Assembly (NCBI RefSeq): GCF_014207965.1
Contig: NZ_JACHLM010000002.1
Span: 186,001-250,000 of the forward strand
Direction: 5' to 3'
Length of the DNA stretch: 64,000 nt
From: Brevundimonas bullata
GTDB taxonomy: Bacteria > Pseudomonadota > Alphaproteobacteria > Caulobacterales > Caulobacteraceae
Shown here: positions 30,099 through 38,643 of the stretch, one piece after another
Position numbering within the stretch: the first letter of the stretch is position 1
Layout: the number at the start of each line of letters is the position of its first letter
Notes under the pieces: generated by a model
The model's database searches: none
The model's input: only the letters and a program-made list of their open reading frames with translations
Told to the model about the DNA's origin: nothing
Made by a program: the position numbers and the translations under genes

Positions 30099-30998
30099 TC
30101 ACAGGCTGGTGTCCGTGGGCAGGACCGGCGCTTCGCGCAGCAGGACGATGGCGATGCGGCGATTGCCGGCCAGCGAAGGATCGTCGGGATAGAGGGGGTC
30201 GGACCCCGCCTTGCCCGCGACCGAATAGACCCGGTCGGCATTCACGCCCGCACCTTGCAGCGTCAGGCGCGAGGCGTCTGCGCGAGCGGACGACAGCGAC
30301 CAGTCCCCGGCGCTGCTGGCGCGGCTGGAGCCGGCGACGGCACTGGTGTGGCCGGTGATCGAGATGCGGTTGGGCAGCTGGTTGATGACCTTGGCGATGG
30401 CCCGCAGCAGCATCTGGGCGCGCGGGTTGGGGCGCGAGGAGCCGTTCTCGAACATCGAGCGGCCTTCCTGGTCGACCAGCTGGATCCGCAGACCCTCGGG
30501 CGTCTGGTCGATGATCAGCTGCTTCGAGAGCTCGGCCAGTTCGGGCATGGCCTGCATGGCCTGACGCAGGCTTTCGGCGGCGCTGGCGAAGTCGGCGGCT
30601 TCGCGTTTGGCGATCTCAGCGCGCAGGGCGGATTCGCTGGCGGCAGCCAGATTGGTGCTCTGGCCGGCTTCTTCAGGCGATTGAGGCGCCTCGGGGGCCA
30701 GTTGCTCGACCATGGCCATGGAGCCGGAGCTCTTGGCGCCGTCGTCGCCCAGGGCGGTGCCGCCCAGGATGCCGCCGGACCCGGAGGTCGAGGCCGAGAC
30801 GTTGGCCGGGGCGAAGTATTCGGCGATGCCGCGCTTCTGCTCCGGGTCGGTCGTGTTGATCAGCCACATCAACAGGAAGAAGGCCATCATGGCCGTCACG
30901 AAGTCGGCGTAGGCGACTTTCCACGCGCCGCCGTGGTGGCCGCCGGCGACCACCTTCTTCACCTTCTTGATGAGGATCGGGCGATCGCTCACGGACAT
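30099..30998 (-). CDS. motB: Flagellar motor stator protein MotB
   Basis: 299 residues. One transmembrane helix (about 28-47) contains the proton-binding aspartate in AYADFVTAMMAFFLLMWL. A low-complexity plug/linker follows, then an OmpA-like peptidoglycan-binding domain (about 150-285) with ISITGHTSAV. The start MSVSDRPILIKKVKKV is typical. motA is not adjacent; separate motA and motB loci also occur in Caulobacter. It anchors the stator to the wall and conducts protons that drive rotation. Confidence 0.94.
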   Translation of the reverse strand: MSVSDRPILIKKVKKVVAGGHHGGAWKVAYADFVTAMMAFFLLMWLINTTDPEQKRGIAEYFAPANVSASTSGSGGILGGTALGDDGAKSSGSMAMVEQLAPEAPQSPEEAGQSTNLAAASESALRAEIAKREAADFASAAESLRQAMQAMPELAELSKQLIIDQTPEGLRIQLVDQEGRSMFENGSSRPNPRAQMLLRAIAKVINQLPNRISITGHTSAVAGSSRASSAGDWSLSSARADASRLTLQGAGVNADRVYSVAGKAGSDPLYPDDPSLAGNRRIAIVLLREAPVLPTDTSL

Positions 30999-31110
30999 GG
31001 GCAGGCCAATCTTAACGTCGTCTGTTAGCCGTGAATCTCACAGGCGCCTTAAGAAGCGGTTGCCTTGGCCGGGGGCTTCGGTGTTCAAGCGATTTTGTCA
31101 GGGTGGGGGA

Positions 31111-31716
31111 ATGATGTTTTTTGAGTTTCTGACGATCGCGACCTTGGTCGTCGCTTCGGACGAAGTGGCCGTCGTGACGGCCCCTTCGGAAGGGGAGTTG
31201 CGATTGCGTGAGGCGGCGCCGGAACTGTCGGCTCTGCCGGATGTGGTCCTGGTCGCCTATCCGGTGAGCGGGCGGACATCGCGCGCCGTCAGGACGGCCA
31301 TGAATGCGGCGCGGCCTGCCGAAAGCGACGGCGGCGAGCGCTTCGACGGCGTGACGCGCTGGCGGTATTCAAGCCGATGGCAGCGGCGTGGGGGCCAGCA
31401 ATGCTTGCCGGAGACGACCGTCACCAGCGTGGCCATCACCGTAATTCTCCCCGACTTGACGGAGCCTGAAAAGCTGGGGCGCAGGGACCGAGAGGCCTGG
31501 GGGCGCTATTTCAAGGCCCTGGCGACCCACGAGATGAACCACGCCCGCATCGCCTTGCACGGACGGCAGGAGATGGAGAAGGCCATGCGCGCCGCAGCCA
31601 ATTGCGAGGACATGCAGGCGGCTGCGGACCGTGTTTCAAACGACGTGGCCGCGGCAAGCCGGGAATATGATCGCCTGACAGAGCATGGAAAGCGCGAAGG
31701 GGCGGTCTTCCCTTAG
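31111..31716 (+). CDS. DUF922-family putative secreted zinc protease
   Basis: 201 residues from ATG 31111, just after GGGGGA. A short hydrophobic start MMFFEFLTIATLVV is a probable signal sequence. The central part (RFDGVTRWRYSSRW, TVTSVAITVILPDL) and the HExxH motif in ATHEMNHARIALHG mark DUF922, annotated as predicted secreted Zn-dependent proteases. Substrates are unknown. It is divergent from motB with about 110 bp between the starts. Confidence 0.82.
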   Translation: MMFFEFLTIATLVVASDEVAVVTAPSEGELRLREAAPELSALPDVVLVAYPVSGRTSRAVRTAMNAARPAESDGGERFDGVTRWRYSSRWQRRGGQQCLPETTVTSVAITVILPDLTEPEKLGRRDREAWGRYFKALATHEMNHARIALHGRQEMEKAMRAAANCEDMQAAADRVSNDVAAASREYDRLTEHGKREGAVFP

Positions 31717-31782
31717 GAGGCTCGTTCGGGGCGCGGCGGCCTTGCCCGGCGACGACCCACGGCTTAGGTCAGGCCTGTGATC

Positions 31783-32277
31783 ATGACCCCATCTCCTTCC
31801 GAATTCGACGCCAAGGCCTATCGCAAGGCGCTGGGCGGCTTCGCCACCGGCGTCTGCGTGGTGACGGCCCATACGGCCGAGGGGCCGCTGGGCATTACAG
31901 TGAACAGCTTCACCTCGGTGTCGCTGGACCCGCCGCTGGTGCTGTGGTGCCTGGACGTGAAGTCGGACCGCCACGACGCCTTCGCCGGAGCCGAGCGCTT
32001 CGCCGTGCACATGCTGCCGGTCGAGGATCAGGCCATGTCGGATCGTTTCGCCTGGGGCGTCTGCACCCTGTCGGACGACGAGTTCGAAGTTGGGGACCCG
32101 GCGCCGCCGCGTCTGCGCAACGCCGTGACGCGGCTGGACTGCGCGACCCACGACCGCATCGTCATGGGGGACCACCTGGTCATCGTCGGGCGGGTCGCCG
32201 CCTTCGAGACCCATCCCGGCGACGCCCTGACCTATTTCCGGGGCAAGTACGGACGGGCGGTCGATCCGACGGCGTGA
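31783..32277 (+). CDS. Flavin reductase-like FMN-binding protein
   Basis: 164 residues from ATG 31783; a GTG at 31777 adds two residues. The split-barrel flavin reductase domain opens YRKALGGFATGVCVVTAHTA with GITVNSFTSVSLDPPLV, and has the C-terminal HLVIVGRVAAFE. These enzymes reduce FMN or FAD with NAD(P)H to supply two-component monooxygenases. No partner oxygenase is nearby. Confidence 0.9.
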   Translation: MTPSPSEFDAKAYRKALGGFATGVCVVTAHTAEGPLGITVNSFTSVSLDPPLVLWCLDVKSDRHDAFAGAERFAVHMLPVEDQAMSDRFAWGVCTLSDDEFEVGDPAPPRLRNAVTRLDCATHDRIVMGDHLVIVGRVAAFETHPGDALTYFRGKYGRAVDPTA

Positions 32278-32307
32278 GGCCTAACTTTCCGCGCCTTCTG
32301 AATATTT

Positions 32308-32436
32308 CGCTCATCCCGGCGAAGGCCGGGATCCAGATGCAGACGCGACATCGGCAGTTTGAAGAGCCGGTGCAGCGCCCGCGTGTTCTGAGCTTGCGCC
32401 ATATAATCTGGATCCCGGCCTTCGCCGGGATGAGCG
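32308..32436. repeat. Twin-palindrome intergenic repeat, copy 2
   Basis: The arms match as a perfect inverted repeat of about 31 bp, beginning CGCTCATCCCGGCGAAGGCC. About 67 bp of unique sequence lies between them. It sits between the convergent flavin reductase and hemB genes, where it may also terminate transcription from both sides. Confidence 0.88.
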
Positions 32437-32449
32437 GAACAGGTGGGCC

Positions 32450-33454
32450 CTACGCCCCCAGAAGCCTTGCTGCCTTGGGGGCGAAGTAGCTGAGGACGCC
32501 TGAGGCGCCGGCGCGCTTGAAGGCGTGCAGGGTTTCCAGGATGGCGCGGTCTTCCTCCAGCCAGCCGTTGGCGATGGAGGCCTGCATCATCGCGTACTCG
32601 CCGGACACCTGATAGGCGAAGGTCGGGATCTTGAAGGTGTCCGAGACCAGGCGGACGATGTCGAGATAGGGCAGGCCCGGCTTGACGATCAGGGCGTCGG
32701 CGCCTTCGGAAATGTCCATCGCCACCTCGCGCAGGGCCTCGTCGGCGTTGGCGTAGTCCATCTGATAGGTCTTCTTGTCGCCGGTCAGGGACTTGGACGA
32801 GCCCACGGCGTCGCGATAGGGGCCGTAGAAGGCCGAGGCGTACTTGGCGGCGTAGCTGATGATCAGGGTGTCCGGCAGGCTGTTGGCTTCCAGCGCCTCG
32901 CGGATGGCCTGGACCCGGCCGTCCATCATGTCGGACGGCGCCACGGCGTCGGCGCCGGCGTGGGCGTGGATGAAGGCCTGTTCCACCAGACGTTCGATGC
33001 TGACGTCGTTAAGGATGCGGCCGTTCTCCATGACGCCGTCGTGACCGTGGTCAGTGTAGCAGTCGAGCGCCACGTCGGTCATGACGCCGATCTCGGGCGC
33101 GGCGTCCTTGATGGCCTTGATGCAGTCGGGGATCAGACCGTCGGGGTCGCTGGCGGCCGTACCGACGCTGTCCTTGATGGCGCCGTCCACGTTCGGGAAG
33201 AGGGCGATCATGGGGATGCCCAGGTCGCGCGCCTCGACGGCGGCCTTGGCGGCTTCTTTCGGCGACAGGCGGAAGACGCCGGGCATGGAGGCGACCGGCA
33301 CGCGATCTTCGGCCCCGTCGTGGACTATGATCGGCCAGATGAGGTCGGCTGGCGTCAGGGTCGTCTCGGCGACCAGACGGCGCACCCAGGGCTGCGAGCG
33401 CAGGCGACGCGGGCGGGCGTAGGGGAAGGCGGCGGGCTGGAACGGCATGGTCAT
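32450..33454 (-). CDS. hemB: Delta-aminolevulinic acid dehydratase (porphobilinogen synthase)
   Basis: 334 residues. It joins two 5-aminolevulinate molecules into porphobilinogen for haem and cobalamin. Schiff-base lysines are in ISYAAKYASAFYGPY and DALIVKPGLPYLD. The metal region reads DVALDCYTDHGHDG: the aspartates of magnesium-type enzymes with one cysteine retained, so a mixed or Mg-type site is likely. The ATG two codons downstream of the annotated one is an alternative start. Confidence 0.95.
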   Translation of the reverse strand: MTMPFQPAAFPYARPRRLRSQPWVRRLVAETTLTPADLIWPIIVHDGAEDRVPVASMPGVFRLSPKEAAKAAVEARDLGIPMIALFPNVDGAIKDSVGTAASDPDGLIPDCIKAIKDAAPEIGVMTDVALDCYTDHGHDGVMENGRILNDVSIERLVEQAFIHAHAGADAVAPSDMMDGRVQAIREALEANSLPDTLIISYAAKYASAFYGPYRDAVGSSKSLTGDKKTYQMDYANADEALREVAMDISEGADALIVKPGLPYLDIVRLVSDTFKIPTFAYQVSGEYAMMQASIANGWLEEDRAILETLHAFKRAGASGVLSYFAPKAARLLGA

Positions 33455-33648
33455 GCAGGGCTCATAGTCCGGTAGACGAGGCAGGGAAACGGCCTTGGAG
33501 GTCGCATATCGGACCCCGGTCGGGAAAAAACAGAGTCCAATTCGTCTAATGAGTCTGAAATCGCGGCGTCCAGAGGCAGAGACTAGCGCGTGCCTGCGTC
33601 ATTGGCGGACACAAGATGCGGCGCATGGCGCTGGCGGGGTGACGTATC

Positions 33649-33660
33649 CCAAGCGCTTGG
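33649..33660. promoter_or_regulatory. Candidate operator upstream of the acyl-CoA dehydrogenase gene
   Basis: The perfect 12-bp palindrome CCAAGCGCTTGG lies 53 bp before the ATG. Its AAGCGCTT core resembles LacI/GalR-type operators. No regulator gene is nearby, so the binding protein is unknown. The call rests on symmetry and position only. Confidence 0.35.
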
Positions 33661-33712
33661 ATAGAAGCAGCATGAACGCCCCGTCAGAGGGCCAGAGTCG
33701 GGAGCATAGATC

Positions 33713-34852
33713 ATGGACTTCGCCCTCAACGACGACCAGCGCGCGATTCAGGACGCGGCGCGGGCCTTCGCCGACGCCGAGTTGGCGCCGCATTCGGCCC
33801 GGTGGGACGAGGACAAGCATTTCCCGGTCGATGTGATGAAATCGGCGGCAGAGATGGGCTTTTGCGGCATCTATACCGGCGAAGAACACGGCGGCATGGC
33901 CCTGGGCCGGGTCGAGGCGGCGGTGATATTCGAGGAGCTGTCGCGCGGGGACGTGGCGACGGCGGCCTTTATCTCGATCCACAACATGGCGACGTGGATG
34001 ATCGACAAGTTCGGGTCTGACGACCTGCGCTCGCGCTTCGTGCCGTCGCTGGTGACGATGGACAAGATCGCCAGCTACTGCCTGACCGAGCCGGGTTCGG
34101 GCTCTGACGCGGCGGCGCTGCGGACCACGGCGGTGCGTGACGGCGATCATTTCGTCCTGAATGGGTCCAAGGCCTTCATTTCGGGCGCGGGGACGTCGGA
34201 CGTCTATGTCGTCATGGTCCGCACGGGCGGCGAAGGGGCCAAGGGAATCAGCGCCGTGGTGGTCGAGGCGGGGACGCCCGGCCTGTCGTTTGGGGCGCAG
34301 GAAAAGAAGATGGGCTGGAACGCCCAGCCGACCGCCATCGTCAGCTTCGACGATTGCCGCATCCCGGTCGCCAACCTGCTGGGTGAAGAGGGCGCGGGCT
34401 TCAAATACGCCATGGCCGGCCTGGACGGCGGACGTCTGAACATCGCCGCCTGCTCGCTGGGCGGGGCGCGGCTGGCGCTGGAGACGGCGCAGGACTACGT
34501 CGCCACGCGCAAGCAGTTCGGGCAGGCCATCGGCCAGTTCCAGGCGCTGCAGTTCCGTCTGGCCGACATGGCGACGGACCTGGAGGCGGCGCGCCTGATG
34601 GTGCTGCGCGGGGCCTGGGCCATCGATAACGACCACCCGGAAAAGACCAAGTGGTGCGCCATGGCCAAGCGCCTGGCCACTGACGCCTGCTTCCAGATCG
34701 CCGACGAGGCGCTGCAGATCCACGGCGGCTACGGCTATCTGAAGGACTATCCGCTGGAGCGGATCGTGCGCGATCTGCGGGTCCACCGCATTCTTGAAGG
34801 CACCAACGAGATCATGCGCGTGATCATCGCGCGGGAGCTGGCGAGAGCCTAA
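33713..34852 (+). CDS. Acyl-CoA dehydrogenase, probably isobutyryl-CoA dehydrogenase
   Basis: 379 residues. The FAD enzyme introduces a 2,3 double bond into acyl-CoA. The signatures AYCLTEPGSGSDA (here ASYCLTEPGSGSDA), RKQFGQAIGQFQALQFRLADM and QIHGGYGYLKDYPLERIVRD are present; the catalytic glutamate is probably that of ILEGTNEIMRVI, as in short/branched-chain enzymes. The probable 3-hydroxyisobutyryl-CoA hydrolase gene downstream points to valine breakdown and to isobutyryl-CoA as substrate (inference). Confidence 0.88.
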   Translation: MDFALNDDQRAIQDAARAFADAELAPHSARWDEDKHFPVDVMKSAAEMGFCGIYTGEEHGGMALGRVEAAVIFEELSRGDVATAAFISIHNMATWMIDKFGSDDLRSRFVPSLVTMDKIASYCLTEPGSGSDAAALRTTAVRDGDHFVLNGSKAFISGAGTSDVYVVMVRTGGEGAKGISAVVVEAGTPGLSFGAQEKKMGWNAQPTAIVSFDDCRIPVANLLGEEGAGFKYAMAGLDGGRLNIAACSLGGARLALETAQDYVATRKQFGQAIGQFQALQFRLADMATDLEAARLMVLRGAWAIDNDHPEKTKWCAMAKRLATDACFQIADEALQIHGGYGYLKDYPLERIVRDLRVHRILEGTNEIMRVIIARELARA

Positions 34853-34867
34853 AACGGAAGCGGTGGT

Positions 34868-35245
34868 ATGTTGATTGCCCTACTGGCGGCGACTGTGATG
34901 TTCTCTCATCAGGAGGCAGCCCAGCAACCCGCCCCACGACACTGGGACACGGTGTCTTGGTCCAAGATGCCCTTGCCTGAAGCTCCGCAGGGCGCACACG
35001 GAGTTATGCAAGCGGAAGTCACCTGCGTGGCGGCGGAGCGGAATCGCCTCTCTTCCTGCCGCCTGGAGAGGCAGCTTCCGACGGACGGTCGTTTTGGGCG
35101 CAATGTTCTGAGAAGCTTGCGGGATGCTCGAACGCGTGGAGATCAGATGCAGCCGGGTGACACTGTGACCTTCGCGGTTTGGTTGTGCATGGATCCCGTG
35201 CCGAGCGGAGGCTGCAAAAAGCTTCCTTGGCCGAACGAACATTAG
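34868..35245 (+). CDS. Small secreted protein, possibly a degenerate TonB C-terminal-like domain
   Basis: 125 residues with a signal-like start (MLIALLAATVMFSHQEAAQQ). The middle VMQAEVTCVAAERNRLSSCRLERQLPTDG is split here as VTCVAAERNRLSSCRLER and resembles the strand-cysteine pattern of TonB C-terminal-like domains in Caulobacterales (V-x-C then L-x-x-C). A second cysteine pair is near the end (WLCMDP, GGCKK). Base composition is less GC-rich than its neighbours. It sits between the two valine-catabolism genes on the same strand. Function is unknown. Confidence 0.6.
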   Translation: MLIALLAATVMFSHQEAAQQPAPRHWDTVSWSKMPLPEAPQGAHGVMQAEVTCVAAERNRLSSCRLERQLPTDGRFGRNVLRSLRDARTRGDQMQPGDTVTFAVWLCMDPVPSGGCKKLPWPNEH

Positions 35246-35286
35246 AAATCTGAATATGCTCAGGCGCTGTCAGCGACTGGTGGGGT

Positions 35287-36339
35287 ATGGAAATGAGCGA
35301 AGCTGAAGTTATCACCCGCGTCGAGAACGGCGTCGGTCGCATCACCCTGAACCGGCCCAAGGCGATCCATGCGCTGAACCGGGGCATGTGCGAGGCGATG
35401 ATCGCGGCGCTGCTGGCTTGGCGCGGCGACGACGCCGTACGCTCGGTGCTGGTCGACCATGCAGGCGAGCGCGGCTTCTGCGCCGGGGGCGACATCCGCA
35501 TGATCGCCGAGAGCGGGGCAGGGGATGCGTCGGAAGCCAGGGCCTTCTTCAAGACCGAGTATCAGCTGAACCATCTGATGTTCGAATACCCCAAGCCGAT
35601 CTCGGCCATCGTCGACGGCATCGTCATGGGTGGCGGCGTGGGCATCAGCGAGCCGGCGGATGTCCGCATCGCCACCGAGCGCACCACCTACGCCATGCCG
35701 GAAACGGGCATCGGCCTGTTCCCTGATGTGGGCGGGGGCTGGTTCCTGCCGCGCCTGCCGGGGCAAACGGGGGTCTGGCTGGCGCTGACGGGGGCGCGGC
35801 TGAAGGCGGCGGATACGGTGGCACTGGGCATCCACACGCATTTCGTCGAGAGCGGCGCGACGGCGGCTTTGAAGGATGAACTTCTCGCCAATCCGTCTGA
35901 TCCCAAGGCCGTGGCCGACCGCGTTTCGGGCGAGGCAGGTCCGGCGCCGCTGGACGCGCATCGCGAGGCCATCGACCGGCTGTTCGTCTTTGACACGGTC
36001 GAGGAGATATTCGCCGCGCTGGAGGCAGACGGCTCGGACTGGGCGCTGAAGCAGCTGGAGACGCTGAAGACCAAGTCGCCGCAGTCGCTGAAGGTGTCGC
36101 TGCGCCAGATCCGCACCGGGGCGACGCTGGCGTCCTTCGCCGCGAACATGGCGATGGAATATGCCCTGGGCGGTCGGGTCGTGCAGACCCATGACTTCCA
36201 GGAAGGCGTGCGCGCCGTCATCGTCGACAAGGACAATGCGCCGAAGTGGTCGCCCGCCGACCTGGCGGGCGTCAGTGATGCGACGCTGGACGCCCTGTTT
36301 GCGCCCTTGCTCGCCGACGAGGCCTGGTCGCCGCTCTGA
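35287..36339 (+). CDS. 3-hydroxyisobutyryl-CoA hydrolase (enoyl-CoA hydratase/isomerase family)
   Basis: 350 residues; the ATG at 35293 is an alternative start. The crotonase fold has the oxyanion segments GERGFCAGGDIRM and IVMGGGVGISEPADVRI, and METIGLFPDVGGGW-like residues (PETGIGLFPDVGGGWFLPRL) carry the catalytic Glu/Asp pattern of HIBCH. At 350 residues it is longer than a plain hydratase and matches HIBCH. It removes CoA from 3-hydroxyisobutyryl-CoA in valine catabolism. Confidence 0.88.
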   Translation: MEMSEAEVITRVENGVGRITLNRPKAIHALNRGMCEAMIAALLAWRGDDAVRSVLVDHAGERGFCAGGDIRMIAESGAGDASEARAFFKTEYQLNHLMFEYPKPISAIVDGIVMGGGVGISEPADVRIATERTTYAMPETGIGLFPDVGGGWFLPRLPGQTGVWLALTGARLKAADTVALGIHTHFVESGATAALKDELLANPSDPKAVADRVSGEAGPAPLDAHREAIDRLFVFDTVEEIFAALEADGSDWALKQLETLKTKSPQSLKVSLRQIRTGATLASFAANMAMEYALGGRVVQTHDFQEGVRAVIVDKDNAPKWSPADLAGVSDATLDALFAPLLADEAWSPL

Positions 36340-36399
36340 AAAGGTCGCTGCGGCGCAACATTTGTTGTTCCGGAACGCCTGTAGGGCTATCTAGGCGGC

Positions 36400-37770
36400 A
36401 TGAGTAAGCGCTGGACCCCTGAATCCTGGAGAAACAAGCCCGTCGTGCATATGCCGACGGACTATCCTGACATGGCCGAACTGGCCCGTGTCGAAGACGA
36501 GCTGCGGGCCATGCCGCCCCTGGTGTTTGCCGGCGAAGCCCGCAAACTGACCCAGCACCTCGCGCAGGTGGAGGCGGGCAACGCCTTCCTGCTTCAGGGC
36601 GGCGACTGCGCCGAGAGCTTCAAGGAGTTCTCGACCGACAACATCCGCGACACCTTCCGTCTGATCTTGCAGATGGCGGTGGTCCTGACCTTCGCCGGGC
36701 GCAAGCCGGTGGTGAAGGTCGGCCGCATCGCCGGTCAGTTCGCCAAGCCGCGCTCGTCGCCGCTGGAGGAAATCGGCGGGGTCGAGCTGCCGTCCTATCG
36801 CGGCGACATCATCAACGGCATGGGCTTCACGCCCGAAGAGCGTGTGCCCGATCCGCAGCGCCTGCTGAAGGCCTACAATCAGTCGGCCTCGACGCTGAAC
36901 CTGCTGCGCGCCTTTGCGGGCGGCGGCTATGCCGACCTGTACAACATCCACCGCTGGACCCTGGGCTTCGCCGACAATGGCGCGGGCGCGGCCTATCGCG
37001 AGCTGGCCGACAAGATCACCGAGGCCCTGGCCTTCATGGAGGCGGTCGGCGTCACGCCCGAGACCCATCCCGACCTGTCGCGCGTCGAGGTCTTCACCAG
37101 CCACGAAGCCCTGCTGCTGAACGTCGAGAGCGCCCTGACGCGCCTGGAAGGTTCGTCGGGCGAATGGTTCGACACCTCGGCCCACATGCTGTGGATCGGC
37201 GAGCGCACCCGTCAGCTGGACGGGGCGCACATCGAGTTCATGCGCGGGATCTCGAACCCCATCGGCGTGAAGTGCGGGCCGACCATGACGGCGGAGGATA
37301 TCCTGCCGCTGATCGACGCCCTGAACCCGAACAACATCCCCGGCCGGCTGACCCTCATCGGCCGCTTCGGTCACGACAAGGTCGGCGATCGACTGCCCGC
37401 CCTGATGCGGGCGGTGAAGGCCGAGGGTAAGCGCGTCATCTGGTCGATCGACCCGATGCACGGCAATACGCTGAAGGCCGCCAACGGCTACAAGACCCGG
37501 CCGTTCGACCGCGTCATGGGCGAGGTCCGTACCTTCATCGACGTGGCGGAGGCCGAGGGCGTCCACCCCGGCGGCGTTCACCTGGAAATGACCGGTCAGA
37601 ACGTCACCGAATGCCTGGGCGGCGCCCAGGCGGTGACCGAGGACGATCTGTCGAGCCGCTATCACACCCACTGCGATCCGCGTCTGAATGCGGATCAGGC
37701 GCTGGAGCTGGCCTTCCTGGTCGCCGAGCGCCTCAAGGCCGGGCGTCAGGCCCGCGCCGAGGCCGCGTGA
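36400..37770 (+). CDS. 3-deoxy-7-phosphoheptulonate synthase, class II (plant-type)
   Basis: 456 residues. It makes DAHP from phosphoenolpyruvate and erythrose-4-phosphate, the first shikimate step. Class II features: opening [32 protein letters not shown] (metal cysteine), [36 protein letters not shown]-like GVKCGPTM, and [10 protein letters not shown]. The stop overlaps the GTG start of the prephenate dehydratase gene (GTGA), giving a coupled aromatic operon. Confidence 0.95.
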   Translation: MSKRWTPESWRNKPVVHMPTDYPDMAELARVEDELRAMPPLVFAGEARKLTQHLAQVEAGNAFLLQGGDCAESFKEFSTDNIRDTFRLILQMAVVLTFAGRKPVVKVGRIAGQFAKPRSSPLEEIGGVELPSYRGDIINGMGFTPEERVPDPQRLLKAYNQSASTLNLLRAFAGGGYADLYNIHRWTLGFADNGAGAAYRELADKITEALAFMEAVGVTPETHPDLSRVEVFTSHEALLLNVESALTRLEGSSGEWFDTSAHMLWIGERTRQLDGAHIEFMRGISNPIGVKCGPTMTAEDILPLIDALNPNNIPGRLTLIGRFGHDKVGDRLPALMRAVKAEGKRVIWSIDPMHGNTLKAANGYKTRPFDRVMGEVRTFIDVAEAEGVHPGGVHLEMTGQNVTECLGGAQAVTEDDLSSRYHTHCDPRLNADQALELAFLVAERLKAGRQARAEAA

Positions 37771-38339
37771 CCTCGGCAGTTGAAAACGAAGGCTCGGGCT
37801 GCGTCGCCTATCAGGGCGCGCCCGGCGCCTTCAGCCATGAAGCCTGCCTCGACCTGCGCCCGTGGGACGAGGCGGTCGGGTTCGAGACCTTCCAGGGGGC
37901 GATTGACGCCCTGCTGTCCGGGCAGTGCCAGTTCGCCCTGATCCCGGTCGAGAACTCGACAGTGGGCGTGGTCGAGCCCGCCGCCACCCTGGTGCGCGAG
38001 GCGGGGCTGGTCGTAGTCAGCGAGGCCTGGCGGCCGATCCGGCTGGCCTTGCTCGGTTTGCCCGAGGCGCGGCTGTCGGACATCCGGACGGCGGAGAGCC
38101 ATCCGGTCGCCTTGCAACAATGCTCGAAGGCTCTGGGCGAGCTGAAGATCGCCTCGGTCGAGGTCTTCGACACGGGCGGGGCTGCCGCCGCGGTGGCCGA
38201 AGCCGGCGATCTGACCCGCGCCGCCGTGGCCCCGGCGCGTGCCGCCGAGGTTTATGGCCTGGCGGTTCTGCGCAACGATTTGCAGGATTTCAGCGACAAT
38301 CGGACGCGATTTGTCCTCCTCAGTGCACCTGGGGCTTGA
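37767..38339 (+). CDS. pheA: Prephenate dehydratase, catalytic domain only
   Basis: 190 residues from a GTG at 37767 overlapping the DAHP synthase stop. It converts prephenate to phenylpyruvate for phenylalanine. Both lobes of the periplasmic-binding-protein-like fold are present: [28 protein letters not shown], and the terminal NRTRFVLL containing the conserved Thr-Arg-Phe. The protein stops a few residues later. The C-terminal ACT domain that binds phenylalanine in standard enzymes is absent, and none follows in any frame before the next gene. Confidence 0.9.
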   Translation: MTSAVENEGSGCVAYQGAPGAFSHEACLDLRPWDEAVGFETFQGAIDALLSGQCQFALIPVENSTVGVVEPAATLVREAGLVVVSEAWRPIRLALLGLPEARLSDIRTAESHPVALQQCSKALGELKIASVEVFDTGGAAAAVAEAGDLTRAAVAPARAAEVYGLAVLRNDLQDFSDNRTRFVLLSAPGA

Positions 38340-38364
38340 CCGCGCACAGAGTTTGCGCGCTTAA
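38336..38364 (+). promoter_or_regulatory. Candidate promoter overlapping the prephenate dehydratase stop
   Basis: TTGACC at 38336-38341 and GCTTAA at 38359-38364 are 17 bp apart. The -10 recalls the GCT-start motif of Caulobacter housekeeping promoters. It would start transcription at about 38371, before the leader ORF at 38408. Weak match; position gives most of the support. Confidence 0.35.
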
Positions 38365-38407
38365 GAAGAGATCGGATCGACCCTGATCCTGAAACCGGAC
38401 CGGATTC

Positions 38408-38509
38408 ATGTCCTCGCTGCGCGCACAACTGACCCTTGAAACCACCACGCGCGCGGTGGCCGGCTTTTATTTTGGCTACGGCTATTACGGCTTTCGATAC
38501 GCCGGCTGA
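38408..38509 (+). CDS. Phe/Tyr-rich leader peptide (candidate attenuator)
   Basis: 33 codons, ATG 38408 to TGA 38507-38509. The peptide runs MSSLRAQLTLETTTRAVA and then GFYFGYGYYGFRYAG: residues 20-31 contain three Phe and five Tyr out of twelve. All three Phe codons are TTT, uncommon in this GC-rich sequence. GGCCGGC at the start and GCCGGCT at the end of the aromatic stretch can pair, enclosing those codons in a stem. It lies 134 bp before the chorismate mutase gene and 68 bp after prephenate dehydratase. Composition and place match amino-acid leader peptides; regulation is inferred. Confidence 0.6.
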   Translation: MSSLRAQLTLETTTRAVAGFYFGYGYYGFRYAG

Positions 38510-38643
38510 GGCGTCGGGCTTCTAACCAACCCTGACAGTCTCGCTGGCGACCGCTTAACCCGAGCGGCCTCTGCACGCGTTCCTGCCTGATGTTCGGCGG
38601 ACGCGATCTCCTCATCGAAATTCCATGCCGAAAGCCTGATCAC

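Noticed and set aside
31012..31034. CtrA-like TTAA/TTAG pair upstream of motB
   Set aside because: The spacing is 9 bp instead of 7, so it does not fit the motif.
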